Shown one piece after another: positions 1-5,318 of a stretch of DNA of 5,440 bases. Under the pieces are notes generated by a model. It did not search any database and was not told the origin of the DNA. It worked only from the letters and a program-made list of their open reading frames with translations. The position numbers and the translations under genes were made by a program. Source of the DNA: CAYMFD01 sp964389475 (GTDB taxonomy: Bacteria > Bacteroidota > Bacteroidia > Chitinophagales > Saprospiraceae); the NCBI GenBank assembly GCA_964389475.1, contig CAYMFD010000169.1:1-5440 (forward strand), read 5' to 3'. The first letter of the stretch is position 1. Each line of letters opens with the position of its first letter.

Positions 1-55
1 GGCTGAGTAGGGTTATCACGCCGCGAAGATAGCTTCGATGTTGGTTTAAGGGAGG
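1..55 (+). repeat. 55-bp intergenic repeat, copy 1
   Basis: This stretch matches 4724-4778 in the same orientation at 51 of 55 bases, with mismatches at 22, 46, 48 and 49. The first 45 bases differ at only one position. It begins GGCTGAGTAGGG and contains a perfect 5-bp hairpin, CGAAG-ATAG-CTTCG, at 24-37. It starts at the window edge, so the true left end may lie outside. It lies 463 bases upstream of the large secreted-protein gene, and copy 2 lies just downstream of that gene. I do not recognise the family. It could be a dispersed intergenic repeat, a small non-autonomous mobile element or a remnant of a larger duplication. Confidence 0.85.
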
Positions 56-60
56 TTTGT

Positions 61-87
61 TTTTTGCGTGATCTCACTTTTTGCGTG
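61..87 (+). repeat. Spaced direct repeat TTTTTGCGTG x2
   Basis: The 10-mer TTTTTGCGTG occurs at 61-70 and again at 78-87, a 17-base period, directly after repeat copy 1. It could be a protein-binding site or a chance duplication in a T-rich region. It is far (over 400 bases) from the large gene's start codon, so a direct role in its expression is doubtful. Confidence 0.45.
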
Positions 88-173
88 GTGCCTTTAACCT
101 GGATCGCTTTTGCAGTAGCCGTCCACCTGGGAGGGAAGACTTATGCTCCTGCCATTTTCGAGTCGTATATCAA

Positions 174-346
174 GTAACTACTCAGCTATCCAGATCACTC
201 ATTACTAGCAAAGTATGCTCAGAGATTTTACATATTCAACTAATTTATTACATAAAAGATTGATTTACAGTGGTGACTTCCTCTGTTTTTTTAAGTATTT
301 TGCCAACTCGCTGATTGTCACATACTTGCTATGGCTGAGTAGTTAC
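174..346. repeat. Inverted repeat bracketing a 141-bp AT-rich segment
   Basis: The left arm is 174-189 (GTAACTACTCAGCTAT) and the right arm is 331-346 (ATGGCTGAGTAGTTAC). They are complementary at 15 of 16 positions: 13 are perfect and contiguous, and the one exception (187/333) would be a G.U wobble in RNA. The 10-mer CGTATATCAA sits in direct orientation immediately outside both arms (164-173 and 346-355). The right arm shares GGCTGAGTAG with the head of the 55-bp repeat. The arrangement is compatible with an invertible DNA segment upstream of a surface-protein gene, as known in Bacteroides. It could also be a transcript stem or leftover pieces of the dispersed repeat. Confidence 0.6.
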
Positions 347-361
347 GTATATCAAATAAAC

Positions 362-395
362 CTTGACAAAACCTATAGCGATACTGCAATATTTG
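362..395 (+). promoter_or_regulatory. Weak promoter candidate for the large gene
   Basis: The Bacteroidota primary sigma factor typically recognises TTTG near -33 and TANNTTTG near -7. Here CTTG at 362-365 is followed after 22 bases by AATATTTG at 388-395, which matches the -7 consensus except for the first base. The spacing is slightly long. This would give a leader of about 115 bases before the ATG at 518. A TTGACA also occurs at 363-368 and 415-420 without a well-placed -10 partner. This is a pattern match only. Confidence 0.2.
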
Positions 396-517
396 TTAGA
401 ATAGTTGAGCTTGCTTGACAAAGGACTTGAGATCATCACTTATATTTACACGGGAGGTTGTTTTTAGAGTTGATTAAGAGCCTGCTCCTTTTTTGCCTTA
501 ATATACCAACCTGACCG

Positions 518-574
518 ATGCGTACACTTTATATCATATTCTTTGTAGCTCTCTGGTCATCGTCTTACGGACAA
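518..574 (+). other. Signal peptide coding segment
   Basis: Residues 1-19 have one positive charge (Arg2), a hydrophobic stretch LYIIFFVALW and a small/polar end SSSYGQ before Gly20. This fits a Sec signal peptide cleaved after Gln19. No lipobox cysteine follows, so the protein should not be a lipoprotein. The exact cleavage site is inferred. Confidence 0.8.
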
Positions 575-3500
575 GGCAGCCAACCATTTGAGATATGCAA
601 TCAGCCAGGCCAAAACTCCTGCAGGTGTGAGACATCTCCAATGCAGTGTACCACCAATGACTTGGATGGGTTTACTTTCCAGATGTCTAGTTTTCAACAT
701 CCGCAGGATGGGCCTCAAAATCTATGTTTCTTTCCTAATACTACTCCACATAATCCCACTTGGATCTCATTTGTAGCGTGGTGTACGACTTTGGATTTAC
801 AAATCGACTTTAGCAATTGTCAAAGTATAACTTCTAACCCAAGCCAAATTGGTGCTCAGGTAGCAGTCTTCCCTGGTTGTAGCGCGGCAGACTGGAGCAA
901 TCCTATTGACTGCGATGTCGATAATTGTGGCGTAGCAAACGGGACTCTAGATATTAATATGACGGGCTTGAGTATCGGCAGTACATACTACATGGTCCTA
1001 GATGGTTGCTTTGGTTCTTACTGTGACTTAACCATTAACGTCCTCAGCAATTGCCCAGGTGGTGGAGGTGGAGGATCAGTCGCTCCTTACTCCGACTCTG
1101 ACATTACAGGCGATAGAAGCCCTTGCATAGGAACCGAATCTTACACGCTAGTCCCACTGCCCAGTAGTGATACAGATGGAGATGGTCTGCTAGACGGCGC
1201 GAGTCAGTATCGAATGACAGTCAGCGACATCATTGGCCAAGGACAGCCAGATCCTGGTACTTATATTGTTGAGGAGTTCAGCAGCTTACCGATGCTGATG
1301 GCACCGTTTACTCAGGCTGGCGATTATGAGATTTGTTACGATGCGACGAGTGCATGTTCACCATTTAGCGACCCTCCCGCTCCGGTTTGCTTTTCAGTTA
1401 CCGTAAGTGGTAACAGCAGCTTTGACAATCCTCCTAGTGACGTGACTGTAGCTTGTAGCGACGAAACGGACTACCTCCTGCCTCTCAGCTACAGTAATAG
1501 TCAAGGATTCGGAGGGCTAGTATTTCCCACCATCTTATCAGGAATGGACGACTCCTGTGGTGGTCAATATGTCATCCAGTGGGATACCCTGATTGAGTGT
1601 GGACAGCAATTAACACATACCCAGATCATAACTATCGATCAGCCTGCTCATACTGCTTTTATTGGAGTTCCCAGTGATCAGACGATCTCTTGCGACGACC
1701 AGACGGATTTCTTAATCCCACTCGACTATACCAATGGGGAATCTGGTCGTTGTCTTTTTGAAGGCACGGTATTTCCCACCATCTTATCTGGTATGGACGA
1801 CTTATGTGGTGGTCAGTACGTCATCCAGTGGGATACTATCAATGAGTGTGGACAGCAATTAACCTATGTTCAGACCATAACTATCGATCCGCCAGCTCCT
1901 ATTGCCTTTGCTGGAGTTCCCAGCGACCAAACGATCTCTTGTGACGATCCGACGGATTTCTTAATCCCCCTCAACTATACCAATGGGGAATCGGGCAGGT
2001 GCCTATTCGAGGGCACGGTATTTCCCACCATCTTATCAGGAATGGACGACTCCTGTGGTGGTCAATATGTCATCACGTGGGATACGATCGATGGCTGTGG
2101 TAATGCCTTGATACACACGCAAACGATTACAATCACACCACCAGCACCGATATCCCTTATCAATCCTCCTGTAGATATTACAGTCTTATGTGACGATGCA
2201 ACCAATTATTTGATCCCACTCGACTATACCAATAATGAGGCAGGTCGTTGCTTATTCGAGGGCACAGTATTCCCTACATCCACTGGTGGACCGAATATAT
2301 GCGGAGGCATTGCCCAGATAAGATGGGACACCATTGACGGGTGTGGTAATGTATTAATCTATACACAATCAATAACCTACGAGCCTCCACCGCCCGTAGC
2401 ATTTATCAACCCACCAGTAGATCTTACGGTAGACTGCTCCGACATGTCTGTATTTGATATACCGCTGAGCTACAGTAATGGAGGTACCGGTGCCTGCCTG
2501 TTTGAGGGCACGGTGAGTCCCACCATCGCTGGTAGTACTAGTACGTGCGGCGGATCACAGACTATTACCTGGCAAGTAACCGATCCGTGTGGTATTACGA
2601 TAACTCACACACAGACAGTAACGGTCGATCCAGCAGCACCGATTTCTTTCATCGATCCGCCTGCAGACGTCACCGTATTTTGTAATGACGCTACCATATA
2701 TGATGTGCCTCTATCCTACAGTAATGGAGAGACAGGAGTCTGTCTAGCAGAGGGTAGTGTTGTGCCTACTGTAAGTGGAGGCTTTGATATCTGTGGAGGA
2801 ATGTTTTCTCTCACCTGGGCGGCTACAGATCCATGTAGTAACACGATAACACATGTACAAACGGTGACGGTGATCCCGCCAAATGCCACCACCTTTATCA
2901 ATCCTCCTGTAGATGTGACCGTACAGTGCGACGACGTTACGGCATATGATGTACCACTCAATTATTCTAATGATGAAGTTGGTGTCTGCCTATTCGAAGG
3001 AAGCGTCACACCCACGGTGGATGGTAACTTTGACATTTGTGGTGGATCCTTTAGCATGACATGGGAGGCAACAGATGGGTGTAATAACTTGCTGTCACAT
3101 ACACAGATAGTAACGGTTGACCCGCCCGCTCCGATAGCGTTTATTAATCCACCTGCAGACCGCACCATCAGCTGCGACGATAGTAATAATTACCTCATCG
3201 ACCTTCCTTACACTAACAATGAGGTAGGGCCATGCCTATTTCAAGGCACAGTAAGTCCTGTTCTTACCATGGGAGATGCTGTAGCTTGCGATACGACCTT
3301 CATGCTTGCGTGGATGCTGACTGATCCCTGTGGGACTAGCATCACTCACCAGCAGACGATCACTAGATTGCCCGCTACTAATCTATCTTACTACAACCCT
3401 CCGTCGGATATCATCATCCCATGCCACGATACGACTGACTACAGGATATCTCTCGACTATGGCGACGGTGTTGATACCTTGGGTAGTCTGATAGGCGAGA

Positions 3501-4597
3501 TCACTACGGGTATGGATGATGCCTGCGGTGGCGTATACATTATCAGCTGGGATACGACCTTTAGTAATGGTGTCACCTTGCTGCACTCTCAACAAGTAAG
3601 TATCACGCCGCCTGCTAGTATCTCATTTGGCATGATACCTAATGACAAGACTATTGAGTGCAATGATATATACAATTATGATATCGCCCTACCTTACAAT
3701 AATGGCGAATCGGGACGATGTCTTCAATCTGGTCTAGCGCTGCCTCTCATAATAGGTGTTGATAGCTGTGGTAGCATGTGGCAGGTATCTTGGTCAGCGA
3801 TAGACTCTTGCGGTAATATGATTGACCACACACAGGTCATCACAAGAAACCCCGCTGCAGCTAACATCACCTATATTGATCCTCCCTCAGACTTGACTGT
3901 CTCCTGTAGCGATACGAGCAGTTACTTAGCGCCGCTATCGTACTGGGATGGTACCGCCGTACTAGGTACTGTGACACCGACAGTCAGCGGCAGCCGAGAT
4001 GCATGCGGAGGGCTGCTAGAGGTAGTATGGTCGGTAGCCTTAGCTAGCGGTCAGTCGCTAGCCCATGTGATCAATGTGACGGTCGATCCTGGTATGCCCA
4101 TCGCATGGATAGATCCACCCGCCTCTGCTACCATTAATTGCGGAGAGGGTGACCAAGTACTGCAACCCCTCGCTTACAGCAATGGCGAAGTAGGACTCTG
4201 CGAGCAAGCGGGTCAAGTAATCCCCCTTATCCTCACAGGCTCGCTAGATAGCTGTGGCAGTGTGACAGTACTTCAGTGGCAGGCGACCGATAGCTGTGGT
4301 ATTACCATCCAGCATACTCAAGCGGTCACCGTCAGTAATCCCGTGTCTACTAGTACGATTACTACGCTGGATATCGCGATCTACCCCAATCCTGCAATTG
4401 ATATACTGTACTGGGAGAGCGGTAATAAGAGAGATTTACGTTTCTCCTTGTACGACTTGTATGGCCGACAAGTTATCCAGCCGATGCAAAATACAGAGAT
4501 AGATGTGTCAAGTGTGAATGCAGGCCTGTACCTAGCTAAAATAGAGAGTAAGGATGGTCGTAGATCACAGACGAGAAAAGTAGTTATCGGAAAGTAG
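518..4597 (+). CDS. Secreted multi-repeat surface protein with type IX secretion sorting domain
   Basis: This is a 1359-residue exported protein of unknown specific function, probably an adhesin-like or matrix protein at the cell surface. Seen in order: a signal peptide at residues 1-19 (Arg2, hydrophobic core, likely cleavage after SYGQ); a Cys-rich domain at about 20-179, resembling N-terminal beta-sandwich domains of Saprospiria surface proteins; a GGGGGG linker at 181-186; a Cys-containing domain at about 190-296 with a DTDGDGLLD loop at 218-226 suited to calcium binding; twelve repeats from 302 to 1273; and a C-terminal domain from 1284 with the YPNP motif at 1289-1292, typical of type A sorting domains cleaved after outer-membrane passage. 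No catalytic motif is visible, so an enzyme is unlikely. The ATG at 518 is chosen because the signal peptide starts exactly there; no Shine-Dalgarno is evident, as is common in this phylum. It appears monocistronic and converges with the SemiSWEET gene. Confidence 0.95.
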   Translation: MRTLYIIFFVALWSSSYGQGSQPFEICNQPGQNSCRCETSPMQCTTNDLDGFTFQMSSFQHPQDGPQNLCFFPNTTPHNPTWISFVAWCTTLDLQIDFSNCQSITSNPSQIGAQVAVFPGCSAADWSNPIDCDVDNCGVANGTLDINMTGLSIGSTYYMVLDGCFGSYCDLTINVLSNCPGGGGGGSVAPYSDSDITGDRSPCIGTESYTLVPLPSSDTDGDGLLDGASQYRMTVSDIIGQGQPDPGTYIVEEFSSLPMLMAPFTQAGDYEICYDATSACSPFSDPPAPVCFSVTVSGNSSFDNPPSDVTVACSDETDYLLPLSYSNSQGFGGLVFPTILSGMDDSCGGQYVIQWDTLIECGQQLTHTQIITIDQPAHTAFIGVPSDQTISCDDQTDFLIPLDYTNGESGRCLFEGTVFPTILSGMDDLCGGQYVIQWDTINECGQQLTYVQTITIDPPAPIAFAGVPSDQTISCDDPTDFLIPLNYTNGESGRCLFEGTVFPTILSGMDDSCGGQYVITWDTIDGCGNALIHTQTITITPPAPISLINPPVDITVLCDDATNYLIPLDYTNNEAGRCLFEGTVFPTSTGGPNICGGIAQIRWDTIDGCGNVLIYTQSITYEPPPPVAFINPPVDLTVDCSDMSVFDIPLSYSNGGTGACLFEGTVSPTIAGSTSTCGGSQTITWQVTDPCGITITHTQTVTVDPAAPISFIDPPADVTVFCNDATIYDVPLSYSNGETGVCLAEGSVVPTVSGGFDICGGMFSLTWAATDPCSNTITHVQTVTVIPPNATTFINPPVDVTVQCDDVTAYDVPLNYSNDEVGVCLFEGSVTPTVDGNFDICGGSFSMTWEATDGCNNLLSHTQIVTVDPPAPIAFINPPADRTISCDDSNNYLIDLPYTNNEVGPCLFQGTVSPVLTMGDAVACDTTFMLAWMLTDPCGTSITHQQTITRLPATNLSYYNPPSDIIIPCHDTTDYRISLDYGDGVDTLGSLIGEITTGMDDACGGVYIISWDTTFSNGVTLLHSQQVSITPPASISFGMIPNDKTIECNDIYNYDIALPYNNGESGRCLQSGLALPLIIGVDSCGSMWQVSWSAIDSCGNMIDHTQVITRNPAAANITYIDPPSDLTVSCSDTSSYLAPLSYWDGTAVLGTVTPTVSGSRDACGGLLEVVWSVALASGQSLAHVINVTVDPGMPIAWIDPPASATINCGEGDQVLQPLAYSNGEVGLCEQAGQVIPLILTGSLDSCGSVTVLQWQATDSCGITIQHTQAVTVSNPVSTSTITTLDIAIYPNPAIDILYWESGNKRDLRFSLYDLYGRQVIQPMQNTEIDVSSVNAGLYLAKIESKDGRRSQTRKVVIGK
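1520..1576 (+). repeat. 57-bp tract identical to 2018-2074 (repeat unit 1 versus unit 3)
   Basis: These 57 bases of unit 1 are identical to 2018-2074 in unit 3, although the bases on the left side diverge at once. Unit 2, which lies between them, differs at several positions in the same stretch. Just downstream, 1594-1614 of unit 1 is identical to 1843-1863 of unit 2. The pattern points to recent duplication or gene conversion among units 1-3. Confidence 0.85.
2018..2074 (+). repeat. 57-bp tract identical to 1520-1576 (unit 3 copy)
   Basis: This is the partner of the tract in repeat unit 1. It encodes the stretch from the end of the CLFEGTV segment through the DDSCGG motif to the start of the WDT segment. 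Perfect DNA identity, including third codon positions, contrasts with strong divergence among units 4-12. Confidence 0.85.
4367..4594 (+). other. Type IX secretion C-terminal sorting domain
   Basis: Residues 1284-1359 show the family layout: LDIAIYPNP at the start, then FSLYDLYGRQV, a central D.S..NAGLYL segment, and a basic end with KVVIGK. This matches the type A (Por secretion tail) C-terminal domain, which directs cargo across the outer membrane and is removed by the sortase PorU. The length of about 76 residues is normal, and the domain is complete up to the stop codon. The Thr/Ser-rich stretch just before it (VSTSTITT) is a typical linker. Confidence 0.92.
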
Positions 4598-4676
4598 CGA
4601 TGATGAGTATCTTGGCTGGGCCTCTTAAAGTTCGAAGAAGTGAAAGAGTCAAGGCAAGAAAAACGCTAAGTGCTAA

Positions 4677-4692
4677 GCTGGGGAAAGCCAGC
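4677..4692 (+). terminator. Weak hairpin downstream of the large gene
   Basis: GCTGG (4677-4681) and CCAGC (4688-4692) can form a 5-bp stem around GGAAAG, about 80 bases after the stop codon. No uninterrupted T run follows, only a T-rich stretch from about 4700. It may help end transcription of the large gene. The evidence is thin. Confidence 0.25.
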
Positions 4693-4723
4693 CGCCAGTT
4701 CTGCTTGTAGTCTTGTTTGTATC

Positions 4724-4778
4724 GGCTGAGTAGGGTTATCACGCTGCGAAGATAGCTTCGATGTTGGTATGGGGGAGG
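4724..4778 (+). repeat. 55-bp intergenic repeat, copy 2
   Basis: This copy matches 1-55 at 51 of 55 bases, in the same orientation. The CGAAG-ATAG-CTTCG hairpin is conserved at 4747-4760. It lies between the convergent large gene and SemiSWEET gene, 126 bases after the former's stop. Together the copies form direct repeats around the whole large gene, 4723 bases apart. The position between convergent genes would suit a transcription-stop or structural role, but the hairpin is short and lacks a T tract. Confidence 0.85.
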
Positions 4779-4839
4779 ATTCTCAATCCCTATCTTTTTT
4801 CACTCCCTCTCTCAATCTCTTCTCTCTGCATCTCTGCAA
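4779..4839. other. Pyrimidine-rich intergenic tract
   Basis: Between repeat copy 2 and the SemiSWEET stop codon the + strand is almost entirely C and T, with few purines. It includes TTTTTT at 4795-4800 and a tandem TCTCTGCA at 4823-4830 and 4831-4838. On the SemiSWEET-coding strand it is purine-rich. No clear terminator stem is seen for that gene. Confidence 0.5.
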
Positions 4840-5106
4840 TCACCCCTTCCACTCATTCCTTACCTTGATCGCAAGGATGATGGTGCTCAGCACCAGCGTA
4901 CAACAGTTGGCCAGTATGATAGGGAGCATATCTAGCTGTATGCCATAGATCAGCCACAGCGTCAGACCTACATTGAGGATAATGTACATGCTCAGCGAGA
5001 TGTCGTCTGTGTGTCGAGTTTTGATCGTTTGGATAGCTTGCGGTAGGAAGGCTACTGTTGTACAGAAAGCAGCAACCATGCCCAGGTACTCTGTGTATTC
5101 GCTCAT
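4840..5106 (-). CDS. SemiSWEET family sugar transporter
   Basis: This is an 88-residue inner-membrane protein of the bacterial SemiSWEET family (MtN3/saliva, PQ-loop fold). Members dimerise to move small sugars such as glucose or sucrose passively across the membrane. Three membrane segments are visible at about residues 6-26, 38-56 and 61-81. The PQ motif is at Pro22-Gln23 after FL. From memory of the Leptospira biflexa protein, Trp51 and Asn67 align with its pocket residues Trp48 and Asn64, and the DIS.SMYI and LPIILAN blocks also match. Length is standard. The frame stays open to a GTG at 5196, giving 118 residues. The ATG at 5106 is preferred because family members begin about there, and the extra 30 residues look unrelated. 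The gene converges with the large secreted-protein gene and diverges from the SRPBCC gene. The actual substrate cannot be told from sequence. Confidence 0.93.
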   Translation of the reverse strand: MSEYTEYLGMVAAFCTTVAFLPQAIQTIKTRHTDDISLSMYIILNVGLTLWLIYGIQLDMLPIILANCCTLVLSTIILAIKVRNEWKG

Positions 5107-5138
5107 AAAGATGAAGGTAGTATAGCAGTAGTGAATCG

Positions 5139-5150
5139 CAAAACATATTA
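5139..5150 (-). promoter_or_regulatory. Possible -7 element for SemiSWEET
   Basis: Read on the minus strand this is TAATATGTTTTG. It contains TA followed three bases later by TTTG, one base off the TANNTTTG consensus spacing. It sits about 33 bases upstream of the preferred ATG, which would give a short leader. No convincing -33 TTTG was found. This is a weak pattern match. Confidence 0.2.
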
Positions 5151-5259
5151 CTCGTAACAAGGCAATCAGTCGTAGTATGCTGCTTGCCTTATCCACGGTA
5201 TTCCGCAGCTATTCGTCTTGGGTGTCTCTTCTTGCCTCCCACATTTTCTAAACCTCACT

Positions 5260-5284
5260 CGATCTCTTCTCCTCCCGATCTCTT
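5260..5284 (+). repeat. Direct repeat CGATCTCTT x2 upstream of the SRPBCC gene
   Basis: The 9-mer CGATCTCTT occurs at 5260-5268 and 5276-5284, a 16-base period, within a C/T-rich stretch. It ends 34 bases before the ATG at 5319. It might be a regulator site, but the low complexity of the surrounding sequence makes chance likely. Confidence 0.35.
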
Positions 5285-5318
5285 ATCTTGGTGGTACAAA
5301 ACGAAAAACGAATGTCTT

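Larger units (their letters stand above)
56..517. other. Upstream intergenic region, no supported gene
   Basis: I see no credible gene in this 462-base stretch. The short open frames (60 and 67 codons) overlap each other, have no recognisable domain and read like random translation. The segment from about 187 to 420 is clearly richer in A and T than the coding regions around it. The region holds a spaced direct repeat (61-87), an inverted repeat (174-346), a weak promoter candidate (362-395) and the 5' untranslated region of the large gene. A sequence at 452-465 (GGGAGGTTGTTTTT) closely resembles 50-64, the tail of repeat copy 1 and the bases just after it. This suggests further repeat debris. 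No tRNA or riboswitch fold was recognised. Confidence 0.6.
1421..4336 (+). repeat. Array of twelve 77-83-residue Cys-rich repeats within the CDS
   Basis: Units begin at the aromatic residue (Leu in unit 4) of the FINPPVD-like motif, at bases 1421, 1658, 1907, 2156, 2402, 2648, 2894, 3140, 3389, 3626, 3872 and 4106. These are residues 302, 381, 464, 547, 629, 711, 793, 875, 958, 1037, 1119 and 1197. The core pattern is NPP.D.TV.C, then PL.Y.N.E.G.CLFEG, then CGG, then W..TD.CG, then HTQ.VTV.PPAP. Nine units carry four Cys and are 77-83 residues long. Units 1, 9 and 11 share PPSD, lack the CLFEG cysteine and are shorter (78-79). The size and alternating hydrophobic pattern suggest Ig-like or HYR-like beta-sandwich domains in a rod. 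Fold assignment is inferred. Confidence 0.9.
5107..5318. other. Divergent intergenic region between SemiSWEET and SRPBCC genes
   Basis: These 212 bases must contain the start signals for both divergent genes. On the SemiSWEET strand, TAATATGTTTTG at 5150-5139 resembles the Bacteroidota -7 element but with one extra spacer base. From about 5215 to 5290 the + strand is pyrimidine-rich. No RNA gene or further open frame of note was seen. Confidence 0.45.

Noticed and set aside
1..55. The 55-bp repeat as an integron attC site.
   Set aside because: I could not find the paired RYYYAAC and GTTRRRY core sites at its ends, and the internal stem is only 5 bp.
81..418. Two overlapping plus-strand open frames of 60 and 67 codons (81-263 and 215-418).
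   Set aside because: They overlap in different frames, the first starts at TTG, and neither translation shows a domain, signal peptide or membrane pattern resembling a real gene. The region is AT-rich spacer.
2716..3595. Three minus-strand open frames (2716-2961, 2962-3168, 3383-3595) inside the large gene; the first two resemble each other.
   Set aside because: Their similarity arises because they are antisense readings of homologous repeat units. The plus-strand frame is clearly the real one.
4043..4062. Perfect 7-bp inverted repeat GCTAGCG-GTCAGT-CGCTAGC.
   Set aside because: It lies in the middle of repeat unit 11 of the coding region with no T run after it. It is most likely a by-product of codon choice rather than a terminator.
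1421..4336. Regularly spaced repeats as a possible CRISPR array.
   Set aside because: The period is about 234-249 bases, the repeats are degenerate, and they lie within one continuous reading frame encoding a protein domain.
4853..5146. A 97-codon minus-strand frame overlapping SemiSWEET.
   Set aside because: It covers nearly the same bases in another frame and is rich in His, Tyr and Pro with no recognisable domain. The SemiSWEET frame matches the family from end to end.
5107..5196. Extension of SemiSWEET to the GTG at 5196 (118 residues).
   Set aside because: Family members are usually about 85-95 residues and start close to the first membrane segment. The extra 30 residues have no counterpart in the family.
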